A DNA stretch of 45,945 nt from an uncultured Holophagaceae bacterium (GTDB lineage: Bacteria; Acidobacteriota; Holophagae; Holophagales; Holophagaceae): positions 1-45,945 of the forward strand of contig CAIPAY010000114.1 in assembly GCA_903863195.1 (NCBI GenBank), in the 5' to 3' direction. Shown here one piece after another: positions 7,048 to 14,771 of the stretch (position 1 is its first letter; each line of letters opens with the position of its first letter). The position numbers were made by a program, and so were the translations under genes. The notes beneath the pieces were generated by a model, which worked only from the letters and a program-made list of their open reading frames with translations, was not told the origin of the DNA and did not search any database.

Positions 7048-8955
7048 TCAGCCAAGGTTCTGCAAGGCCGCCTCGAGATCTTGGAACCCATAGGGCTTGG
7101 GCAACAGGGTCACCACAGGAATGGCCAGGAGGCGCTCTAATCGCCCGGGGTCCGTTTCTCCCGACCCGATGACCACCGGGAGCCCGGGGTGGGTCTGCCG
7201 AAGGCGGAGCAGGGCCTCCTCTCCAGCCATGCCAGGCATGTTGAGGTCAAGGATCACGCAGTCGACGGCGGCCCCGGTCGCGAGGCGTCGGAGGGCCTCC
7301 GCGCCTCCGGAAGCCACCTCGACCTGGTGGCCCATGGACTCCAGGAGGATGGAAATGCTCTCCCGCACGAGGGCATCATCATCGACGAGGAGGACCCTGC
7401 GGATCTTCGCGGGAGCCGCCGCTGAAGGAACCGTCAGCCCAGGGGGGGCCAAGTCCGGCTCGTCTGCGGCAGGGAAGGTCAGGAGGGCCCGCGTGCCCAC
7501 GCCGGGGGAGCTCTCGATCTCAAGCGTCCCCTTGTGGGCCTGGACCAGTCCGAAGACCGTCGACAATCCGAGGCCTGCGCCCTTGCCGAAGGGCTTGGTG
7601 GTGAAGAAGGGCTCCAGTGCCCGGAGCCGGACCTGCTCGGTCATGCCCTGGCCCGTGTCTTCCACGCAGAGCTGCACCGCGCCGGCAGAGGTTTTCTGCG
7701 TCCGGAGAGTGAGCGTGCCGCCCTCGGGCATGGCGTCCACCGCATTCAGGCACAGGTTCAAGACGGCACTGACGAGGGCCGAGGATTCAGCGAGAATCCA
7801 GGGCAGGCCCTCCTCCAGAGCCGCCTCGATCCGGACCCTCTGACGCGTGGTGCTGGAGAGCAGCTGCGCCTGGCCCCGCACCACCTCGTTGAGATCCAGC
7901 AGGGTGGCGGCGGCCAGATCCTTCCGGCTGAAATCCAGGAGGGCCCTCACGATGTCCCGGCCGTGGCGCGTGGATTTGAGGATGACTTCGGCGAGGGGGG
8001 TCGCTTCGCCCCCCCTCATCGACAGCACCTCGGCCGCCGCCATGATGGAGGCGAGGACGTTGTTGATCTCATGGGCCACGCCCCCGGCGAGCTGGCCCAG
8101 GCTCTCGAGGCGCTGGAGGTGGGCCACCTCGGCCTGCAGCTTTTTCTGCTCTGCCTCCGCCAGCCTTCGATCGGTGATGTCCTTGAGGAGGATGAGGAGG
8201 TGCAGACCTGCTTCGGAACGGAGGCTGGAGCAGACGGCCAGCACCCAGATCTTTCTCCCGAAGCTCGTGGTCAGGCCGGATTGAAGTTGCTGCGTCTCGC
8301 CACTGGCCAGGGCTGCTTCCGCCGCAGCAAGCAGGCCGGACTCCCGCCAGGAGGCGAGCTCCCGGAAGTTCTGAGCAGACATCTCCTCCGGGGTGGCGCC
8401 GATGATCTCGCAGACGGCCTGATTGACTTTCTGGCACCGGCCGGACTCAGCCTCGTAGACCGCGATGCCGATGGGAGCCTCGGACACCACCAGGTCAAAG
8501 AAGGCGAGCGCACTCGCCAGCTTCTCCTCCGCCTGCTTGCGGAGGGTGATGTCCCGCGACACCCCGACAATCCCGGCGACCTTGCCGTCTGGCCCGCAGA
8601 ACGGCGTCTTGACCGACTCCAGCAGCACCCTCGTGCCGTCCGGGTAGGTGACCCACTCCTCCACCCGGCGCTCCTGGCCCGAGGCCATGATCGCGCGGTC
8701 CTCGGCCAGCACCAACTGGGCGAACTCCGGAGAAAAGAAGTCGCGGTCCGTCTTCCCGATCTGCGCAGCCTCCGGCAGACCCACCAGCCGCTCGGAGGCC
8801 TCATTGCAGGCCAGATAGAAGCCATCCCCATCCTTGGCGTAGATAAGGTCGCCCGTCGCGTCGAGCATGGACCGGAGCAACTCGGGCTGGAGCACCCGCT
8901 TAGGCGCGGTGCCTGAGTCCTTTGCTGCCTGTTGGCTACCCTGTCCCTGCTCCAT
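7048..8955 (-). CDS. Hybrid sensor histidine kinase, PAS-PAS-HisKA-HATPase-REC
   Basis: 635 residues with no transmembrane segment, so a cytoplasmic sensor. PAS 1 spans ~25-145 (DLIYAKDGDGFYLACNEAS, ending in GVSRDITLRKQAEEKL) and PAS 2 ~150-270 (ending in ITDRRLAEAEQ). The HisKA motif is VAHEINNVLA (~290-300). The ATPase domain shows the N box NLCLNAVDAMPEGG, G1 DTGQGM and G2 GKGAGLGLS. A C-terminal receiver begins at ~518 with acidic pocket VDDD, phosphoacceptor D570 in ILDLNMPG and the conserved KP near the end. All catalytic positions look intact. The ligand of the PAS domains is unknown. The Cache-domain gene ends 258 bp upstream on the same strand and could be linked functionally. Confidence 0.92.
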   Translation of the reverse strand: MEQGQGSQQAAKDSGTAPKRVLQPELLRSMLDATGDLIYAKDGDGFYLACNEASERLVGLPEAAQIGKTDRDFFSPEFAQLVLAEDRAIMASGQERRVEEWVTYPDGTRVLLESVKTPFCGPDGKVAGIVGVSRDITLRKQAEEKLASALAFFDLVVSEAPIGIAVYEAESGRCQKVNQAVCEIIGATPEEMSAQNFRELASWRESGLLAAAEAALASGETQQLQSGLTTSFGRKIWVLAVCSSLRSEAGLHLLILLKDITDRRLAEAEQKKLQAEVAHLQRLESLGQLAGGVAHEINNVLASIMAAAEVLSMRGGEATPLAEVILKSTRHGRDIVRALLDFSRKDLAAATLLDLNEVVRGQAQLLSSTTRQRVRIEAALEEGLPWILAESSALVSAVLNLCLNAVDAMPEGGTLTLRTQKTSAGAVQLCVEDTGQGMTEQVRLRALEPFFTTKPFGKGAGLGLSTVFGLVQAHKGTLEIESSPGVGTRALLTFPAADEPDLAPPGLTVPSAAAPAKIRRVLLVDDDALVRESISILLESMGHQVEVASGGAEALRRLATGAAVDCVILDLNMPGMAGEEALLRLRQTHPGLPVVIGSGETDPGRLERLLAIPVVTLLPKPYGFQDLEAALQNLG

Positions 8956-9213
8956 GGACCGCCTCGGTTCCTTGGCACCATATCAGGCCGAAGGGGGGTT
9001 TGCTTTACCTTGATACCAGTAATTCAAAGTCGTGGCATGGAAGTGAAAAGCTTCTGACCGATTGGTTGGCTCCAGAATATTTCGATACTCACCTCGACCC
9101 GACAGGCACGTCAGCTCGGGTGCTCCCCTCGGGAGTGGCGACTCTCCGAAGCTGGCGCAGTCCCACCAGGGGGTAGATTCGAACGCAGGGGCCATCCGAA
9201 GCCACCGGCCGAC

Positions 9214-9675
9214 TCAGTTCGCCTTGGACTTGTAGGTGCCACAGAACAGGACCACCCCATCCGCCTCCAGGCAGTAGGAGGTCTTCTCCTCCATCTTGCG
9301 GGTGTCCGGATTCAGGCGCTTGAAGTCCACCCAGCCACCGCCCTTTTTCTGGCCGGCAGCGATCTGCAGCTTGATGTACTGGACCCCATCCGGGTCCTTC
9401 ACATTCAGGCGGTTGAGCCCAAGCAGGGCCGCGTCCGCGCCGTGCGCCAGGACGGTGCCATTCGCGTCATAGGCGGCCAGGTAGAGCGTGCTCCCGGGCT
9501 TCACATGGAAGCGGCCAGAACCCTTCTGGATCTCCATCAGGAGCTTGTCCTTGCCGTTGGCCTTCAGGAAGGCGATCCCTTCCTTCACGAGTGCCTGGGC
9601 CTGGGCCTTCCCCTCCTCGGCGCAGAGGGCCATGGACACCAGGCCAGCCAGGGCAGGGATGAGCAACGAACGCAT
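9214..9675 (-). CDS. Periplasmic single-Cache (sCache_2-like) protein
   Basis: 153 residues with a cleavable signal peptide (LLIPALAGLVSMALC-AEE). The mature part carries the small-Cache pattern: a long helix (AQALVKEGIAFLKANGKDKL), the strand LYLAAYDANGTVLAHGAD, then GLNRLNVKDPDG, GGGWVDFKRLNPDT and a final CGTY strand. Cache domains bind small ligands such as carboxylates in the periplasm, normally as part of a chemoreceptor or kinase. Here the domain stands alone, as in many Cache proteins of proteobacteria. ACGGAGG precedes the ATG at 9675 and decides this start over longer readings. The hybrid kinase lies downstream on the same strand; a signalling link is possible but the kinase has no membrane segment. 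Confidence 0.78.
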   Translation of the reverse strand: MRSLLIPALAGLVSMALCAEEGKAQAQALVKEGIAFLKANGKDKLLMEIQKGSGRFHVKPGSTLYLAAYDANGTVLAHGADAALLGLNRLNVKDPDGVQYIKLQIAAGQKKGGGWVDFKRLNPDTRKMEEKTSYCLEADGVVLFCGTYKSKAN

Positions 9676-10075
9676 GAGACCTCCGTGACACGACAGCTGT
9701 GGAACGGGTGGAGCGGGGCAACCAATGGCTCCCGGGGGGAACTCCTTAGCCAATCCGCTTGGGAGAGCAGACGACAACAAGCAAATCGGCACCCGACCCC
9801 GTCCTCATGAGGAGTCACGAGCACCCCACCGGTTGGAGGACGGCTGAAGGGGGTCCAACTCAAGGGAAATGGCCGCGGGGGGGCCCACTCGGAGGTTGGC
9901 CGCTCTCCATACTCGTCGCCGTCCCACCAGAACAGTGCCTCGAACTGCACCCGGCTACGCCGTGTGCCGGCCTTGTTCGGCGCCACATCAAGTGACGCCT
10001 CGGCAAGCCTCCGCCTGACGCAGGCTCCCCCGGAGCCTGCTCCCGCGCGCCGCAGAGCGCGGAGTCGGAGCCTCC
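9676..10075. other. Gene-free, hairpin-rich stretch
   Basis: I see no credible gene in these 400 bp: the open frames here are Arg/Pro-rich and lack ribosome sites. The left end must hold the promoter of the Cache gene. Near the right end, 10020-10040 forms a perfect 9-bp hairpin (GCAGGCTCC, loop CCC, GGAGCCTGC), followed by further GC-rich inverted repeats (10044-10062). The region runs directly into the inverted tRNA-Pro tail. Confidence 0.4.
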
Positions 10076-10105
10076 TCGGAGGTTTGAATCCTCTCGTGCT
10101 TTTCC
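10076..10105 (+). repeat. Inverted, degenerate copy of the tRNA-Pro 3' end
   Basis: The plus strand here reads GGAGGTTTGAATCCTCTCG followed by a short divergent stretch and GACC. The tRNA-Pro gene on the minus strand has GGAGGTTCGAATCCTCTCG followed by CCCCGACC. So the T-arm and 3' acceptor side of the tRNA have been copied in opposite orientation, with one T-loop change and about five extra bases in the acceptor part. The copy lacks D and anticodon arms and cannot be a functional tRNA. Together with the palindrome next to it, it forms one large imperfect inverted repeat with the true tRNA. Confidence 0.65.
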
Positions 10106-10219
<114 letters not shown>

Positions 10220-10536
10220 ACGGTGCTGAATTGTAGCGCAGGCGACGGGGTTGGCCATTGGGCTACTGGGCGGGAGTTCATCCAAGATCGCGCCATCCCT
10301 GGTTTTGCTTCGACCCGAGCCCGAGAACGGAAGCATGGTCGCCCTTCACCCTGACCCCTGCGAAGGTACGGCTGGCCCAGGCATCCCTGGGGAGGCCTGA
10401 GCGCAAGGCAGGCGATCGTCCAAGGAACTCGTGATTACCCGGCCGGCCCTCTCTAGGTTCGTGGCACCCGACGGGTCTCTTCGGGCCGATGGGTTAACGC
10501 TTCTCGGTGCCTGAAGTCCCTGCCAAAGGCCTAGGA
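10220..10536. other. Gene-free gap upstream of tRNA-Pro
   Basis: It contains the tRNA promoter region at its left end (10221-10260), a segment that is itself duplicated beside the tRNA remnant at 12594-12630. In the remainder I find no open frame with a ribosome site, no tRNA-like fold and no clear terminator for the gene ending at 10537. Confidence 0.4.
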
Positions 10537-10851
10537 CTAGGACTCCTTCAGGAAATCCCGGAATCGCTCCATGGCCTCCATCATGCGGGGAAAGCCCGCG
10601 GTTGGAGCGATGAGCAGGAGGGTGTGCTCGATCTCGTCCGGCGTGCAGCCCGCCTCCCGGGCCTTGATCATGTGGGTGAGCTGGGCCTTGGCGATGCCCA
10701 CCGTGGCAGACACGGCCACTTTCACGAGCCAGCGGGTCTTCTCATCCAGGGGCCCACCCTGGTCGTGGACCGCCTTCCCGAACCGGGCGTAGGCCTCGTA
10801 GATCTCCGGGTGCTTGGCGATCAGGGCGTCAAGGTTCTGCCTTGGCTTCAT
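10537..10851 (-). CDS. Carboxymuconolactone decarboxylase-family protein
   Basis: A 104-residue all-helical protein of the CMD/AhpD-like superfamily. The core is visible as VKVAVSATVGIAKAQLTHM (residues ~44-62), then AREAGCTPDEIEHTLLLIAP. It lacks the CxxC redox pair of true AhpD peroxidase partners; only one Cys is present (AGC). That leaves a CMD-like protein of unknown substrate, as is common for this group. AGGAGG lies 6 bases upstream of the ATG at 10851, which decides the start over a longer reading. It follows the triple-RidA gene on the same strand (87 bp gap), so both may be one cargo unit, but its base composition is closer to the host than that of the RidA gene. Confidence 0.82.
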   Translation of the reverse strand: MKPRQNLDALIAKHPEIYEAYARFGKAVHDQGGPLDEKTRWLVKVAVSATVGIAKAQLTHMIKAREAGCTPDEIEHTLLLIAPTAGFPRMMEAMERFRDFLKES

Positions 10852-10938
10852 GGGAGCCTCCTGGGACACAAGCACCATAAACCCCCTGCGGTGGAATGGG
10901 GCGAAGTCCACCCGCAGGGGGTCCAGCAGTCCGCTCTT

Positions 10939-12210
10939 CTACGCCTTTGGAGGGGTGCTCTCCGCGTTTGATAAAACAACATCGATTTGCACCAGGGCAT
11001 CCTCAAGTATCGCGGAGACGCCAACGGTTCTGCGGGCAGGAACACCACCCGGGAAGAACGTTGTGTAGACCTCGTCGACAGCCTTGATATCAGCGATGTT
11101 TTTCAGGAAGATATTCACTTTAACCACGTCATCCATGCTGTGGTCGATGCTTTCCACGATGGCCTTAATGTTTTTCAAGCACTGTCCAGCTTGCTTTTTG
11201 GCGCCACCCGCGACCATTCTACCCGTTTTCGGATCCAAGGGTAATTGGGCGGAAAGATGGTTGTAGTGAGAAAAGGCTACCGTTTGCGTAGAGAGAGAGC
11301 ATTTGGGTGCATTATTCGTATTGCTTGGTTCCATGACGAGCCGATGCCTGTCTTCAAGGAGTTGCGGGGGTGTGCCATCTCCATGGGACACCACGGCTTC
11401 GATTTGCACCAAGGCATCCATCGGCAGGGCCGAGACGGCAATGGTGGTCCGTGCAGGAACATAGCCTGCGGCCCTGGCAATGGCCGAATCCGGGAAAAAG
11501 GTTGTATAAACTTCGTTTACCGCATCAATATCTGAGAGATTTTTAAGGAATATATTTATCTTCACAATGTCATCAACCGGAACGTCGATACTTTCCAAGA
11601 TGGCCTTGATATTCTTTAAACACTGTCCAGCCTGCTCTTTTGCGCCACCAGCGACCACTCTGCCCGATTTGGGATCGATAGGTAATTGAGCTGAAAGATT
11701 ATTGTAATGAGAAAAAGCGACGGCCTGGGTAGATAGCGCGCATATTGGCGCATTTGTCGTGTTGTTCGTCAGCTTGATGAGATCGCCTGCCTGGGGTGCG
11801 TTCGGAATGGTGCCGACACCATTTGAAACCAACACTTCGACCTGCACCAGGGCATCCAGGGGCAAGGCCGCCACAGCGACCACCGTACGGGTGGGAACAT
11901 AGCAGGGGAAGAAAGCTCTGTAGACCTCATCAACCGCTTCCACATCTTTGATGTTCGTTACGAAAATACTGACCCTGACCACATCGCTCATGGCCTGGTT
12001 GATGCTCTCCAGAATGGCCTTGATATTTTTAAAGCACTGTCCAGCCTGTTCGTTGATGCCGCCGGCCACCTTTTTACCAGTTTCAGGATCGATGGGCAGC
12101 TGCGCGGAAAAATTATTGTAGTGAGAGAAGGCCACCGTTTGTGAATAGGGGCCGATTCCACTAGGAGCTCTATCTGTATTCCTAGCAAGTACTGCATTAT
12201 AACCACTCAT
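10939..12210 (-). CDS. Triple-domain RidA (YjgF/YER057c/UK114) protein
   Basis: 423 residues made of three consecutive RidA domains (about 1-135, 148-285, 293-420). Each has SAQLP[IL]DP, AGQC[FL]KNIKAI.ESI, a VDEVY/VNEVY helix and VP[TA]R. RidA-type proteins hydrolyse reactive enamine/imine intermediates from PLP enzymes and act as trimers with active sites between subunits; here one chain could supply all three. The substrate-binding Arg equivalent to E. coli Arg105 is kept in all three domains, but the position of Glu120 is Gln in each (ALVQ[VI]). Only domain 1 retains the GPYSQ motif with the family Tyr; domains 2 and 3 have CALSTQ/CSLSTQ instead. The DNA is visibly lower in GC than its neighbours, suggesting transfer. 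AAAGGA precedes the ATG at 12210. Confidence 0.93.
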   Translation of the reverse strand: MSGYNAVLARNTDRAPSGIGPYSQTVAFSHYNNFSAQLPIDPETGKKVAGGINEQAGQCFKNIKAILESINQAMSDVVRVSIFVTNIKDVEAVDEVYRAFFPCYVPTRTVVAVAALPLDALVQVEVLVSNGVGTIPNAPQAGDLIKLTNNTTNAPICALSTQAVAFSHYNNLSAQLPIDPKSGRVVAGGAKEQAGQCLKNIKAILESIDVPVDDIVKINIFLKNLSDIDAVNEVYTTFFPDSAIARAAGYVPARTTIAVSALPMDALVQIEAVVSHGDGTPPQLLEDRHRLVMEPSNTNNAPKCSLSTQTVAFSHYNHLSAQLPLDPKTGRMVAGGAKKQAGQCLKNIKAIVESIDHSMDDVVKVNIFLKNIADIKAVDEVYTTFFPGGVPARRTVGVSAILEDALVQIDVVLSNAESTPPKA

Positions 12211-12553
12211 GAAAGCTTTCCTTTCGTGGGTTGAAGGTTAGTTGAAAAAATAAGGAATAGAAACAGTGAGATGCAAGTATTGGGGATCAGGATTCATCCT
12301 TGCGGGATCCACTCATAGGGACCTGGGGGTGGGGGAGGCGGAAACGAGTGATGTCAAAAAATTTTTGTCGTAGACAAAAAATTATCACACCTTTTGCGGA
12401 TGGCAAGTCCAACCTCAACTTCGCGTACCGCTGCCGCCTCGCGTCTAGGGTGAAACCCTCAGCCCGGGAGCACACAGCCTTCACCCCAGGATCCAGGCGC
12501 GGCGCCCTGGCGGACCTCAACATGGCGCCGCTCATTGACGTCGTCGGTCACCT
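12211..12553. promoter_or_regulatory. Upstream region of the triple-RidA gene with an operator-like palindrome
   Basis: The gap holds no convincing gene. Its notable element is the perfect inverted repeat TTTTTGTC-GTA-GACAAAAA at 12362-12380, set in an A/T-rich patch (12351-12390) about 150 bp upstream of the RidA start. It could be a repressor site or part of the promoter; read leftward it could also stop transcription. The remainder is GC-rich host-like sequence up to the tRNA remnant. Confidence 0.4.
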
Positions 12554-12593
12554 AAAACAGTTGCATGACCAAGCTGCGCCACGCCCCGACGGT
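12554..12593 (-). pseudogene. Decayed 5' half of a second tRNA-Pro
   Basis: From AAAACAG through CCAAGCTGCGCCACGCCCCG this segment aligns with the anticodon arm, D arm and 5' acceptor strand of the intact tRNA-Pro at 10185-10219. The core 12569-12593 matches 10200-10224 at 24 of 25 positions. Similarity continues into the upstream flank (12594-12625 with 10225-10255), where the -10 TACAAT has become TACAGC. The T arm and 3' acceptor strand are missing, so it is a non-functional remnant in the same orientation as the true tRNA. Confidence 0.75.
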
Positions 12594-12666
12594 CCAGAGC
12601 TGTAACGGAGGCGGTGGGGATGGGGTGTGGGACCGCGATACTCGCGGGTGGTCCGATCGAGCGCGG

Positions 12667-13068
12667 TCAGCCGGGGTAGTCCCTCCGCTTGAGGGGCTTG
12701 CCCGCCCGGTGGGCCAGCACGATGGGCAGAGAGACCCGGATCTTCTCCTTCGGGCGGTCCAGGACCCGGCGCTTGTCTTCGCGCTGCCGATCGGTGGGAC
12801 CCGTCAGAACGGACCTTGCCTGAGCATAGGCGTCGTATTCCGGCGCACAGGCGTTGGCAAGCGCCAGCGCGAAGGTGGGCGCATCCGACACCTGGTCATC
12901 CAGGGTCGCGACGAGCAGGCTGGCCCGGTCGAAGAAGGCGTGCCGGGTGCGGCGCACCTCCGCCTCAGCCTCAACCGCCCAGAGCGGCGGCGGAGCCACC
13001 AGGAGCAGCGGTGTGCAGGAAAAGGAGCCGCAGAGGGCGGCAGTCACGACGAGGGTCCTTCGCCACAT
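12667..13068 (-). CDS. Small exported protein, function unknown
   Basis: 133 residues beginning MWRRTLVVTAALCGSFSCTP. The hydrophobic segment ending GSFSC is a possible lipobox. The mature part is helical and charged, with no motif I recognise. The ribosome site AAAGGGGG precedes the ATG at 13068. It lies 33 bp downstream of the larger secreted protein gene at 13102-14247 and on the same strand, so the two, together with the zinc-ribbon gene, may form one transcript. It also directly abuts the tRNA-Pro remnant region, marking the right boundary of the putative island. Confidence 0.55.
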   Translation of the reverse strand: MWRRTLVVTAALCGSFSCTPLLLVAPPPLWAVEAEAEVRRTRHAFFDRASLLVATLDDQVSDAPTFALALANACAPEYDAYAQARSVLTGPTDRQREDKRRVLDRPKEKIRVSLPIVLAHRAGKPLKRRDYPG

Positions 13069-13101
13069 GACGCCCCCTTTCGCCGGGGCAGAACCTTCGG
13101 G

Positions 13102-14247
13102 CTACTTGCCGATGGCGACGCTGCGCAGGTTCAGGCCGGCGCGCTGGAGGTCGAAGATCTTGGAGGCGAGGCCCAGGGCCAGTTGGGTCTCCATGTCCTC
13201 GCGGCCGCGCTTGGTGGCGCCGGCGGGGGGAATGGCGGCAAGGTCGTTGGTGCTGCGGGTCTTGGACCAGGCGAGGTCCATGGCGAACGACACGCGCTTG
13301 TCCGCGCTGCCGGTCAGCTCACCGGCGACGTTGGACATGCGACCGTCGCTGCCATAGCCGACCCGCAGCCAGCCCGGCCCTTCGAAGCCCCGGCTGGAGT
13401 TGGTGAGGTTCACGGACTGGAGGCGGCCCTTGTCGCCGTAGCCGAAGTCCAGGCGGGTGTGCACGCCCTGCTCGTCGTTGCGGAACTCGAGGCGCACGGG
13501 CAGCTTGGTGGCCTTGTCGACGGCCACCTCGAGCTTGCCACGCTTCCAGAAGCCAAGGCTCTGGGCCATGGTCTGCTCGCGCTTCTTGGCGTCCCAGGCC
13601 CCGGTGGGGGCGTTGAACACCAGCCGCTGCAGGGTGCGGCCCTCGACGGTCTCCTCGCCAGCCAGAGTGGCCTTGAAGGTCGGGGCGTCGATGTAGACGG
13701 CCTTGATGTCGTTGAGGGTCTGGCGGAACCAGGACATGTAGGTCAGCGGCGCATCGGCGGGGGGCAGGTCCACGCGGGTGGTGTAGGCGTTCTGCTCCTT
13801 GCTGTAAAGGAAGCCGCGGTTGCCGCGCCGGGTGTAGAGAAGGGTCCCGAAGTCGCCGAGGATGTCGGTCTTGAAGTCGCCGTTGGCGAAGTAGATGCCC
13901 TTGACCCGGAGGTTGGCCTGGCCGCCCTGGCTGTTGCCCTTCACGGCGCCCTGGCTGAGGCTGTCCACCTTCTGGTTCACGGCGGCGCCACTGAGCGCGA
14001 TGCCCAGGGTGCCCTGCAGCTCCACGGAGGAGACCCCCTGGTAGGGCTGGCCGAACCAGCTCGCGTCGATGGCGTCGAGGGTCTCGCGGAGTCCGCGGCG
14101 GGCGGCCTCCGCCTCGGGGGTCACCTTGGGCGCAGCCGCAGCCTTGGCCGCCGTCTTGGGGGCAGCCTTGGGGGCCGCGCTCTTGGCGGGAGCCTGGGCG
14201 GGCAGGAGGGTGGCGGCAAGTAGGAGGGGCAGAAGGCGCAGACGCAT
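13102..14247 (-). CDS. Secreted protein, function unknown (possibly LolA-like fold)
   Basis: 381 residues: a signal peptide (RLLPLLLAATLLPAQA), then an Ala/Lys/Pro-rich linker to ~42, then a long beta-rich domain. The domain has repeated short strands such as NLRVKGIYFANGDFKTDI, GNRGFLYSKEQNAYT, KLPVRLEFRNDEQG and HTRLDFGYGDKGRLQSV. The alternating pattern and the phrases about a residue-by-residue slope (GFWKRGKLEVAVDKATKLPV) are reminiscent of LolA/LolB-type lipid-carrier barrels, but I see no decisive motif and would not assign a function. There are no catalytic residues or transmembrane segments beyond the signal. It is 13 bp downstream of the zinc-ribbon gene. Confidence 0.65.
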   Translation of the reverse strand: MRLRLLPLLLAATLLPAQAPAKSAAPKAAPKTAAKAAAAPKVTPEAEAARRGLRETLDAIDASWFGQPYQGVSSVELQGTLGIALSGAAVNQKVDSLSQGAVKGNSQGGQANLRVKGIYFANGDFKTDILGDFGTLLYTRRGNRGFLYSKEQNAYTTRVDLPPADAPLTYMSWFRQTLNDIKAVYIDAPTFKATLAGEETVEGRTLQRLVFNAPTGAWDAKKREQTMAQSLGFWKRGKLEVAVDKATKLPVRLEFRNDEQGVHTRLDFGYGDKGRLQSVNLTNSSRGFEGPGWLRVGYGSDGRMSNVAGELTGSADKRVSFAMDLAWSKTRSTNDLAAIPPAGATKRGREDMETQLALGLASKIFDLQRAGLNLRSVAIGK

Positions 14248-14260
14248 GGGAACCTCGGGG

Positions 14261-14665
14261 CTATCGATGAGGGTGTCGGGGAGCGGGCTTTTGTTCCGGG
14301 CGCACCTTGGCGAAGCAGGCCCGGCAGAGGGCCTTGGCCGGGTCCTCGGGGATGAAGGGCAGGTATTCCGTGGCCCCGCAGGTGGCGCAGGTGATGTGGG
14401 TCAGGATGCGGGCCGTCTCCTGACCGCCCTTCCGCTTGTAGACGAAGGAGCGCCGGTAGCAGTCCGGGCAGAGGTAGAACTTCTGGCCCTGCTCCACGCG
14501 GAAGTGCACGCCGCACTCGGAGCAGATCTTCTCCCGGGGGGCGGCTGGGTCTGGCGGCGCGACCGCGACGCGCTTCGTGAGAAGCACGGGGGCAGGCTTC
14601 GGGGCCGCGGCGGGAGCCGGATCCCCAGCCGCGGGATCGCTCATGGAAAGGGGCCCTTTTTTCAT
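14261..14665 (-). CDS. Zinc-ribbon protein (CxxC pairs), function unknown
   Basis: 134 residues. An Ala/Pro-rich N-terminus precedes two zinc-binding knuckle pairs: CSEC...CPDC (residues ~50-70) and CATC...CRAC (~93-118). The second knuckle pair, with PFIPEDPAKALCRACF, is the arrangement of the small CXXCX(n)CXXC zinc-ribbon family often called probable zinc-binding domain. Such proteins may bind nucleic acid or proteins; the role is unknown. Start uncertain: ATG at 14665 (MKKGPLS) or 14644 (MSDPAAG); neither has a strong ribosome site. The gene is divergent from meaB (106 bp) and heads the run of secreted-protein genes. Confidence 0.75.
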   Translation of the reverse strand: MKKGPLSMSDPAAGDPAPAAAPKPAPVLLTKRVAVAPPDPAAPREKICSECGVHFRVEQGQKFYLCPDCYRRSFVYKRKGGQETARILTHITCATCGATEYLPFIPEDPAKALCRACFAKVRPEQKPAPRHPHR

Positions 14666-14771
14666 GGTGTTGGTTCCAGTCCGGCCTGTGCCGAGGACTC
14701 AGGGTACTCCAACCAGACCCGGGGCGCGAGTTCCGCTCCGACCCGGGCGCCTTGTCTGGCATCCTGGGCGC

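Noticed and set aside
9155..9185. TTCGAATC T-loop-like motif on the minus strand, considered as another tRNA-Pro remnant or attachment site
   Set aside because: The flanking bases do not form a T stem or acceptor and do not align with the tRNA-Pro sequence; likely chance.
12287..12535. 82-codon minus-strand frame upstream of triple RidA
   Set aside because: No ribosome site or family resemblance and it crosses the palindrome at 12362-12380.
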